Below are positions 57,386 through 64,000 of a DNA stretch of 64,000 nt, piece after piece. Under the pieces are notes generated by a model that saw only the letters and a program-made list of their open reading frames with translations, ran no database searches and was not told the DNA's origin. Every line of letters begins with the position of its first letter. The first letter of the stretch is position 1. The DNA comes from Macrococcoides caseolyticum (GTDB taxonomy: Bacteria; Bacillota; Bacilli; Staphylococcales; Staphylococcaceae): assembly GCF_021366795.1 (NCBI RefSeq), contig NZ_JAHCPS010000006.1:1-64000 (forward strand). Direction: 5' to 3'. Made by a program: the position numbers and the translations under genes.

Positions 57386-58252
57386 ATGAAAAATATTGCA
57401 ATAATCGGGGCTGGGGCAGTTGGGAGTATCATCTTGTATTTGATTAAGGACGGTCGTTTTAATATAGATATTTTTGCAACAAAAAAAAGAGCGGTTATCA
57501 TTGAAAAAGATGGTCATTTAATACACACAGATTATACAACAAAGACTTTAAAAGAAAGAAAACGTCAGTATGACATTGTCTTCGTGACAACAAAAGCGTT
57601 TACGATGAAGTCATTAGTCCCTACCATTGAATCCATGATACACAAAGATACGATTGTTATTATCTGTCAAAACGGATTTTCTCAACATACATTATTAACG
57701 CATCCTTATGTCTATCATGCTGTCGTTTATATTAGCGGTCAAAAAGCAAATGACAAAGTAATTTATTTTAGAGATGATACGCTTGTATTACCGGTTAATC
57801 ATAAAACAAAATACATAAAGGAAGTGTTTCAAAATACACGGCTCACAATTGAACGAGCTGATGATTATTATTCACAAATTTGGTTTAAACTGCTTGTTAA
57901 TCTTGGTATCAATTCTTTGACGGCACTCACTAAAAATACAGCCCAAATACAAAAACTACCTGAAATAAAAAAGTTAATGATACAGCTATTAAACGAAGGT
58001 ATAATTGTTGCGAATAAAGAAGCACAAAATTTTAATGAAAATACAATCGACCAAATATTAAATATTTACAGCGGCTATCCTGATCATATGGGCACATCAA
58101 TGTATTATGATACACTGAACCAAACATTAACTGAATATGAATTTATTCAAGGTTATATCTATAATCGTGCCCGAAAGCATCAGTTATCTACGCCAACACT
58201 CGATATCGTTTATGCTTTATTAAAAGGTTATCAATTCAATAGGAATAAATAA
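57386..58252 (+). CDS. panE: 2-dehydropantoate 2-reductase-like protein
   Basis: 288 residues from ATG 57386, with GAGGTGAATATA upstream. The NADP site is IAIIGAGAVGSIILYLI. FKLLVNLGINSLTALTKN corresponds to the family helix with the catalytic Lys. It would reduce ketopantoate from PanB to pantoate, and its divergent position next to panBCD supports this. The sequence is rather divergent from textbook PanE, so another hydroxyacid is possible. A terminator follows. Confidence 0.8.
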   Translation: MKNIAIIGAGAVGSIILYLIKDGRFNIDIFATKKRAVIIEKDGHLIHTDYTTKTLKERKRQYDIVFVTTKAFTMKSLVPTIESMIHKDTIVIICQNGFSQHTLLTHPYVYHAVVYISGQKANDKVIYFRDDTLVLPVNHKTKYIKEVFQNTRLTIERADDYYSQIWFKLLVNLGINSLTALTKNTAQIQKLPEIKKLMIQLLNEGIIVANKEAQNFNENTIDQILNIYSGYPDHMGTSMYYDTLNQTLTEYEFIQGYIYNRARKHQLSTPTLDIVYALLKGYQFNRNK

Positions 58253-58255
58253 GAA

Positions 58256-58286
58256 AACCACGCATTGAAATTTCAAATGCGTGGTT
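58256..58286. terminator. Terminator between panE and the HAD gene
   Basis: AACCACGCATT pairs perfectly with AATGCGTGGTT over nine bases. Confidence 0.85.
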
Positions 58287-58293
58287 TAAATCA

Positions 58294-59094
58294 TTATATA
58301 TATTGATTAACAATATTTGCAATACCATCACGATTGTGATCATCTGTAATGATATCTGCTATCGCTTTTATTGTTTCATTTGCATTTCCCATTGCAACAC
58401 CAAGCCCTGCAAATTCCAGCATATCTTTATCATTGTTACTATCTCCAAAAGCCATCACTGCAGACTGCTCTATCCCTATTTTTTCAACCAATTGCTTTAA
58501 AACTTTTCCTTTTGAAACATCTTTATTCATAAACTCTAAGAAAAATGGTTTAGACGTCGTTGCATGAATATTTTCATTGAATTGGCCACCGAGTGATTCG
58601 TTCATTGCACTGATTTTATCAATATCATCGACACCCATTAATTTAGGTACATTCCCTTTCACAAACGTTTTTAGGTCATCAACTGGTTGCATTGGTAAAC
58701 CTGTTAATTCGTGTTCAACATTCATATATTCGTGGGTACCTTCATAAACAATCGTATTATCAATATAGGTTAAAACAAAGACATCATGCGCTCTTAAGTA
58801 ATCATACACACCATCAAACGAAGCTTTATCAACATGCGTCGCTGAAATTAATTGACCACTAGCCATATCCGTTACTTCTGCACCATTATAACTTAAAATA
58901 TAAGAACCAAATTCAGCAAGTTTTAAAGTTTCTGCAGCAGCTAACATACCACCAGTCGGTCTTCCTGATGCTAATACAACTTTAATACCTTTTTCCTGTG
59001 CTTTAATCAAAGTATCTATCGTAGATGGTAAAATTGTATTTTCAGAAGTTAATAAAGTATCATCCATATCTAACACAATCATTTTATATTGCAT
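58294..59094 (-). CDS. Cof-type HAD-IIB phosphatase
   Basis: 266 residues from ATG 59094 (GGAGTGAATATA upstream). HAD motifs: VLDMDDTLLTSEN (nucleophile Asp), VLASGRPTGGM, Lys in KGKVLKQLVEK, and MAFGDSNNDKDMLEFAGLGVAMGNA. The Cof-type cap is in the middle. Such enzymes remove phosphate from sugar phosphates, flavin nucleotides or other small molecules in the cytosol. The substrate cannot be read from sequence. Monocistronic. Confidence 0.9.
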   Translation of the reverse strand: MQYKMIVLDMDDTLLTSENTILPSTIDTLIKAQEKGIKVVLASGRPTGGMLAAAETLKLAEFGSYILSYNGAEVTDMASGQLISATHVDKASFDGVYDYLRAHDVFVLTYIDNTIVYEGTHEYMNVEHELTGLPMQPVDDLKTFVKGNVPKLMGVDDIDKISAMNESLGGQFNENIHATTSKPFFLEFMNKDVSKGKVLKQLVEKIGIEQSAVMAFGDSNNDKDMLEFAGLGVAMGNANETIKAIADIITDDHNRDGIANIVNQYI

Positions 59095-59141
59095 TATATT
59101 CACTCCATATCATTTTTGTACTTCTATCGTACCATAAATGA

Positions 59142-60026
59142 TTATTTTTCATAGGCAATGACACCGTTTACATCAATTTGTATATGCTTAATTTCACAGT
59201 TTTGTAATAGATTTAAAGCTTTAAAATTATCATTGAAGTGGTCCGGATGACAAATAACAAAAATAGATGGACCTGCGCCACTTAAAAAGGAAAAACATTG
59301 ACCCGAAATAACATTATTTACAATATCATAATGCGGTACTAAATGCTTACGATAGGGTTCGTGATATATATCTTGTTGCATCATTTGCCCTGCTAAAGCG
59401 TAGTCTTTTGAATAAAGTGCTGCAGTCAACATGTTACCAATTGCCCCTGCCTCAACAGCGGTATTATACGGCATTTCTTTAGGTAAAACAGCTCTTGCTT
59501 CACTTGTTTTAAGTTCATAGTCTGGTATCACTACCATAATTGGCCATTCTATCACTGGTACCTGCAATGCGTTTGTTATATTTTTCTGTGGATTATAATA
59601 TCCAACAACAACGCCACCTAAAATACTTGGCGCAACATTATCTGGATGTCCTTCAATCTCTGAAAGTAAACGCACTTTCTCATGTTTAGATAAATTCAGT
59701 TCATAAAAATAATTAATAATTTCAAGACTTGCTATCAGTGCTGAACCTGAACTGCCTAATCCTCGTGCAAGGGGAATATCCGAATGCATTACAACTGAGA
59801 AATATTTTTCCGGTAAATTAAACTTGTCGATAAAGTATTGACAATACTTACGAATATAATGCTGTTCATCATTTACTAATTCAGCTAACATTTCGCCAAA
59901 ATGCTGTATCTCCCAGACATCATGTTCACATACTTCTAGTTCTAAATATAAATTAACTGCCATACCGATTGAATCAAACCCTGGACCTAAGTTTGATGTC
60001 GATGCGGGTACTTTGATATATAACAT
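59142..60026 (-). CDS. thrB: Homoserine kinase
   Basis: 294 residues of the GHMP kinase fold: VPASTSNLGPGFDSIGMAVN at the start, DIPLARGLGSSGSALIAS as the ATP loop, and QCFSFLSGAGPSIFVIC as motif 3. It phosphorylates homoserine for ThrC. The gene starts directly after the thrC stop codon (no gap), so it is translationally coupled and last in the hom-thrC-thrB order. Confidence 0.95.
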   Translation of the reverse strand: MLYIKVPASTSNLGPGFDSIGMAVNLYLELEVCEHDVWEIQHFGEMLAELVNDEQHYIRKYCQYFIDKFNLPEKYFSVVMHSDIPLARGLGSSGSALIASLEIINYFYELNLSKHEKVRLLSEIEGHPDNVAPSILGGVVVGYYNPQKNITNALQVPVIEWPIMVVIPDYELKTSEARAVLPKEMPYNTAVEAGAIGNMLTAALYSKDYALAGQMMQQDIYHEPYRKHLVPHYDIVNNVISGQCFSFLSGAGPSIFVICHPDHFNDNFKALNLLQNCEIKHIQIDVNGVIAYEK

Positions 60027-61088
60027 TTATATCACCGACTCAATATAACGAATAATAGCTTGTTCGTCATTTTTTAAGACTTGTGGTGTGATGTCAATCG
60101 TATCTATTGCAGTCTGAGGATCTTTTAGTCCATTCCCAGTTAAAACTGCTACGATTTTTTTACCTTTAGGCAAATTGCCATGTTTATAGGCTTTTATAAT
60201 TCCAGCAATACTTGCATTACTTCCAGGTTCTGCAAAAACACCTTCATGACGCGTCATCAATAAATACGCATCAATAATCTCATCATCTGTAACTGAATCA
60301 ATCATTCCACCTGATTCATCTCGTGCTGCACAAGCACGTTGCCAACTCGCAGGATTACCAATTCGAATTGCAGTTGCAATTGTTTCAGGCTGATCAATAA
60401 TGTGACCTTTCACAATCGGTGCTGCACCTTCAGCCTGAAAACCAAACATACGTGGCAAAGTTGTTTCATGTTTGTTTGCATACGTAACAAATCCTTTCCA
60501 GTACGCTGAAATATTACCTGCATTACCAACAGGTATAGCAAGAATTTCAGGGGCTTCACCAAGTTGTTCTATTACTTCAAATGCTGCTGTCATTTGACCC
60601 TCCAATCGATATGGGTTGATAGAGTTTACTAAAGCGATATCATCACGTATTTCACTTACCTTGCGCACAATGTTAAGTGCGGCATCAAAATTACCTTCAA
60701 TCGATACAATTTCTGCACCATATACAATGGCCTGTGCTAATTTACCCATTGCAATTTTACCTTCTGGAATAACGACAATTGTTTTCATACCAGCACGAGC
60801 AGCATATGCAGCTGCCGATGCAGATGTATTACCAGTTGAGGCACAGATTACGATTTCTTTTCCTTCTTCTTTCGCTTTAGCAACAGCCATCACCATGCCG
60901 CGATCTTTAAAAGATCCAGTTGGATTCGCACCCTCCAGTTTAGCATAAACCTCATTTTCAACAAGCTTTGAAAGATAAGGTAAATGCACAAGTGGTGTAC
61001 CACCTTCGTTTAAAGTAAGTTTGGGTGTAGCTTCATTTACAGGTAAGTACGCTTCATATTCTTTAATCAATCCATGCCAGCGCTTCAT
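60027..61088 (-). CDS. thrC: Threonine synthase
   Basis: 353 residues, PLP fold type II. The PLP lysine is in [18 protein letters not shown], the phosphate loop is [17 protein letters not shown], and [19 protein letters not shown] binds substrate. It turns O-phosphohomoserine into threonine. Its ATG overlaps the hom stop by four bases (ATGA). Confidence 0.96.
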   Translation of the reverse strand: MKRWHGLIKEYEAYLPVNEATPKLTLNEGGTPLVHLPYLSKLVENEVYAKLEGANPTGSFKDRGMVMAVAKAKEEGKEIVICASTGNTSASAAAYAARAGMKTIVVIPEGKIAMGKLAQAIVYGAEIVSIEGNFDAALNIVRKVSEIRDDIALVNSINPYRLEGQMTAAFEVIEQLGEAPEILAIPVGNAGNISAYWKGFVTYANKHETTLPRMFGFQAEGAAPIVKGHIIDQPETIATAIRIGNPASWQRACAARDESGGMIDSVTDDEIIDAYLLMTRHEGVFAEPGSNASIAGIIKAYKHGNLPKGKKIVAVLTGNGLKDPQTAIDTIDITPQVLKNDEQAIIRYIESVI

Positions 61089-62323
61089 GATTCAACACCT
61101 TCTATTCTATAAATTTTATAATTCACATTTAATTGGATTAAATGCTGTTCGACATTTCGAACCGCATCCTGTGATGAATTTCGTAATTCAACAGCCAGGA
61201 CACCATCCATTACTTTATACACCATATTTTCAAATGGTGCGAGCACGCTTTTTATATCCGTGTCAGCATATAAATCTATCATAAGTAACTGATGATAAAA
61301 TGAGTTATGTTTTATTGGCGTAACAACTTCTAAATGGAGTGGTAAATTGTGCGTATCTGTATCAAATTTTTCAATAATATGAAGTAAATCGCTTACGACT
61401 GCACTCCCAGTCGCTAAACTTCCTGCACCCTTCCCATAAAACATTGTATCGCCAACCGCATTTCCGTCGATATAGATAGCATTATACTCATTTTCGACAT
61501 GTGCCAATTGATGCGACATTGGAATTGCCATTGGGGCTACAGATAATTGTACATTGTGACCATCAAATAATCCGTTTCCGATAAGCTTAATACGATATCC
61601 CAATTGTTTAGCGAGTTCAATATGACTTAACCTTACATCACGAATTCCCTCAACGGTACAATCATTACGTTTATTAAATTGATTGAAGGCCAGGTAACTC
61701 ATTATCACGACTTTACGCTGAGCATCATATCCATCTACATCTGCAGACGGATCTGCTTCTGCAAAACCTAAATCCGTTGCAAGTTGTAATGCTTCTTCAT
61801 AAGTTTTGTTTTCGTTACTCATTTGACTCAAAATAAAGTTACTTGTTCCATTGAAAATCCCCATAAAATGCGTAATCCCGTTGGCATTCAGTCCATAATT
61901 TAATGCATTTATAATCGGAATACCGCCTGCAACTGCCGCTTCATATTTTAGTGAAACACCATATGTTCGTGATAAATTTTCAAGTTCTTCTAAATGTTCT
62001 GCGAGCATATCTTTATTCGCTGTAATGACATGTATTTTATTTTTTAAGGCTTGTGTAATAAGTGGATACGTCTCCTCAATTCCACCCATGACTTCAATCA
62101 AAATATCAATATCACTTTGTATCACTTCATTTAAATCATCTGTTAAATGATAATTTGAAACATCAATCTCACGCTGTTTATTGATATTCTTTACGCCTAT
62201 TGCATGTATCACAATATTGGTATTTAATTTTTCTTTGATTTGCACTTTATTTTCTTCTATAATTCGTACAACACCTGATCCAACTGTTCCCAAACCGAGT
62301 AAACCAATTTTTAAATTTTTCAT
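61085..62323 (-). CDS. hom: Homoserine dehydrogenase
   Basis: 412 residues from ATG 62323 (CAGGAGGGTCTT upstream). NAD-binding [17 protein letters not shown] is at the N terminus, the catalytic block is [19 protein letters not shown], then [19 protein letters not shown]. The C-terminal ACT-like domain (from about 335) gives threonine feedback. It reduces aspartate semialdehyde to homoserine. First gene of hom-thrC-thrB and divergent from the aspartokinase gene. Confidence 0.95.
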   Translation of the reverse strand: MKNLKIGLLGLGTVGSGVVRIIEENKVQIKEKLNTNIVIHAIGVKNINKQREIDVSNYHLTDDLNEVIQSDIDILIEVMGGIEETYPLITQALKNKIHVITANKDMLAEHLEELENLSRTYGVSLKYEAAVAGGIPIINALNYGLNANGITHFMGIFNGTSNFILSQMSNENKTYEEALQLATDLGFAEADPSADVDGYDAQRKVVIMSYLAFNQFNKRNDCTVEGIRDVRLSHIELAKQLGYRIKLIGNGLFDGHNVQLSVAPMAIPMSHQLAHVENEYNAIYIDGNAVGDTMFYGKGAGSLATGSAVVSDLLHIIEKFDTDTHNLPLHLEVVTPIKHNSFYHQLLMIDLYADTDIKSVLAPFENMVYKVMDGVLAVELRNSSQDAVRNVEQHLIQLNVNYKIYRIEGVES

Positions 62324-62382
62324 AAGACCCTCCTGTTCTTTCGGTAAATACAAATGTACTCTTGAAAAAGAATTATATATAT

Positions 62383-62410
62383 AGTATAACTAAGTCATTA
62401 ATAAAGTAAA
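62383..62410 (-). promoter_or_regulatory. Probable hom promoter
   Basis: Minus strand: TTTACT (62405-62410), 16 bases, TATACT (62383-62388). No T-box or other leader element fits in the 60 bases to the hom start. Confidence 0.55.
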
Positions 62411-62442
62411 GCTTAAAATATTTTGAGAAATGAGTGTTGCGA

Positions 62443-63791
62443 ATGATTGTATGTAAATTTGGTGGAAGTAGTGTTGCGAGTGGTCGTCAAATTAAAAAGG
62501 TGTTATCAATCATCAATAATTCCGAAGATAGACGTATCGCGATTGTGTCTGCTCCGGGAAAGCGATTTGATGAAGATATAAAAGTTACAGATTTATTCAT
62601 TCAATTATATGAGAAAGTCATCTCAAATAAAGATTATAACATGATACTCAATCAAATCTTGCGCCGCTTTAAGTCAATTGAGCAAGACCTAAAAATAAAA
62701 GAATCGCTAATCGATACATTTAAATATCAAATTATGTACTTTATCAATACATATCAACATCTCCCGTTAAGACTTTTAGATGCTCAAAAAGCTGTGGAGA
62801 AGATTTTAACGCACAATTAATTGCACAATACAATAATCAAATCGGTGTTCATTCCGTTTATTTATCGCCAGCAGCAATGCAAATGATTGTAACAGATGAA
62901 CCAGGTCACGCACTTATTATGGATGAAAGTTATGAGAAAATAAAACAAATACTTCAAAAAACTGATGGTAAAATCATTACGCCAGGTTTTTTTGGCGTTA
63001 ATAAATATGGCGATAGAGTAACTTTTTCAAGAGGTGGAAGTGACATTAGTGGTGCAATCATCGCAAGAAGTGTGAATGCTGAAAAATATGAAAATTATAC
63101 AGATGTATCAGGTATATTTTCAGCCAATCCAACCATCATCAAAAATCCTAAATCCATTACACACCTTACCTATGCAGAAATGCGTGAATTATCATATGCA
63201 GGATTTAAAGTATTTCACGATGAAGCATTAATGCCGTTATATCAACACGGTATACCTGTTAATATTAAAAATACAAATGATCCGTACCATCCCGGAACAC
63301 TCATTACAAACACAAGGTCATCAAATGGTGTGGTGGGGGTCAGTTCAGATTCTGGATTTGTCAGTATTAATATGACGAAGTATTTAATGAATAGAGAAAT
63401 AGGATTTACAAGACGATTACTTACAATATTTGAAAGATATCAAATTTCTTATGAACACATGCCATCAGGTATTGATGATTTAAGCATTATCATTAGATCG
63501 TCTCAATTTAATAATAACTTATATGAATTAGTTCAGGAAATAGAATGTACGTTAAACGTTGATAGTATAAGCGTCGAGACTGACATCGCCATTGTAATGA
63601 TAGTTGGATTAGGAATGAAGACGATGGTTGGAACTGCGAACAAAGCAACAGAAGCCTTTCAAAAAAACAATATCAATATAAAAATGATTAATCAAGGTTC
63701 TTCTGAAATCAGTATGATGTTTGGCATTGATGCATGCGATCAGGAAAAAGCAATACATGCGATTTACGACGCATTCTTTATGCATCCATAA
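62443..63791 (+). pseudogene. Aspartokinase, frameshifted in an A-run
   Basis: The N-terminal part (62443-62820) begins VCKFGGSSVASGRQIKKVLS, the aspartokinase signature, and after QKA turns out of frame to a stop. From about 62791, another frame reads SCGEDFNAQLIAQYNNQIG and continues without stop through MIVTDEPGHALIM, FSRGGSDISGAII and two ACT domains to 63791. One extra A in the A5 run at 62786-62790 would restore about 450 residues, the normal size. It phosphorylates aspartate, the entry to lysine and threonine synthesis. As read it is broken; read error is possible. Divergent from hom. Confidence 0.85.
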
Positions 63792-63805
63792 ATATATTTA
63801 GAATC

Positions 63806-63842
63806 AAAAAGACATTGCAACGTATTGTTACAATGTCTTTTT
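63806..63842. terminator. Terminator after the aspartokinase gene
   Basis: AAAAAGACATTG pairs with CAATGTCTTTTT over 13 bases, with an inner AAC/GTT pairing. Confidence 0.85.
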
Positions 63843-63849
63843 AAGCACT

Positions 63850-64000
63850 TTAAAAGATTACTTTCTGATTATGTAACCAGTCAATTGTCAATTCATTCAG
63901 GTCAAAATGTGCTAACTTTTGACGTTGTAACTGACCTTGTTGATACGCATCTAAATAAATGTCATTATTAAATATCTGATGATGGACATGATATATCTCA
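63850..64000 (-). CDS. C-terminal end of an unrecognised gene, cut by the window edge
   Basis: The minus strand is open from the right edge to a TAA at 63850-63852, 49 codons. The sequence includes QIFNNDIYLDAYQQGQLQR, then LAHFDLNELTIDWLHNQKVIF. It is soluble in character and I do not recognise the family from this tail. It converges on the aspartokinase terminator. Confidence 0.6.
   Translation of the reverse strand, partial: EIYHVHHQIFNNDIYLDAYQQGQLQRQKLAHFDLNELTIDWLHNQKVIF

Noticed and set aside
62324-62442. T-box leader for the threonine operon
   Set aside because: The hom leader is only about 60 bases from the likely promoter to the start and has no T-box sequence or terminator.
62786-62790. 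Programmed frameshifting in the aspartokinase gene
   Set aside because: The A5 run is short, no slippery heptamer of the usual type is in the right frame, and aspartokinases are not known to use it; mutation or read error is simpler.

Overview
The window is a low-GC Firmicutes chromosome segment, almost certainly from the family Staphylococcaceae. I favour Macrococcus or a close relative, or a non-aureus Staphylococcus. The evidence is gene order: msrR-msrA-mprF, glcT, alsT, parC-parE, plsY, acnA, a BCCT transporter, mscL, sbcC-sbcD, the lexA-sosA-tkt-ccdA block, guaC-rpsN-katA and hom-thrC-thrB. The ptsG gene next to glcT, a Spo0M-like protein and panB-panC-panD in this position point away from S. 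aureus itself. The species assignment is inference.

Layout. (1) 1-1.9 kb is a very AT-rich accessory locus on the minus strand, read as a four-gene ABC-three-component (ABC-3C) conflict operon: a small membrane protein, an effector-type CTD protein, a middle component and a DUF2326-type ATPase. The first two proteins share a GN-x-G-x-SIIG-x-NN motif, and the ATPase gene is frameshifted at an A8 run. (2) 2-8 kb is a transition zone: methyltransferase, degenerate S41 peptidase, LacI regulator, Spo0M-like protein, CDF transporter with a 4-oxalocrotonate tautomerase, and LCP protein MsrR. (3) 8-30 kb is core metabolism and envelope: msrA, mprF, an AI-2E-family permease, the glcT/ptsG antitermination system, a YpuA-like secreted protein, alsT, topoisomerase IV, plsY, a thioesterase, aconitase, a betaine-type transporter and mscL. 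(4) 30-41 kb holds a Sco protein, SbcCD, the ccdA/tkt/sosA/lexA block (close to the Bacillus lexA-yneK order) and a PspC gene whose second codon is a stop. (5) 41.8-51.4 kb is a zinc-starvation island. It contains a ZinT-like lipoprotein, an AdcA/ZnuA-like lipoprotein, two COG0523 GTPases, zinc-free S14, an L33 with a broken zinc ribbon and a flavoprotein. Four Zur-box-like palindromes lie in the same place, 4-6 bases downstream of the -10 of four separate promoters. (6) 51.4-64 kb contains katA with a perfect PerR-box match and flanking direct repeats, a lysP-like permease, panBCD with a divergent panE-like gene, a HAD phosphatase, hom-thrC-thrB and a frameshifted aspartokinase.

How the genes work together. 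The zinc island combines capture (ZinT, AdcA), allocation (COG0523 GTPases) and sparing (zinc-free ribosomal proteins), apparently under one repressor. GlcT reads through a leader terminator to switch on ptsG. LexA controls itself and SosA from a shared intergenic region. hom, thrC and thrB overlap or abut as a threonine operon. Two genes (the ABC-3C ATPase and aspartokinase) each lack one A in an A-run, so homopolymer sequencing error must be excluded before calling either a pseudogene. No rRNA, tRNA, CRISPR array or intact insertion sequence was recognised.
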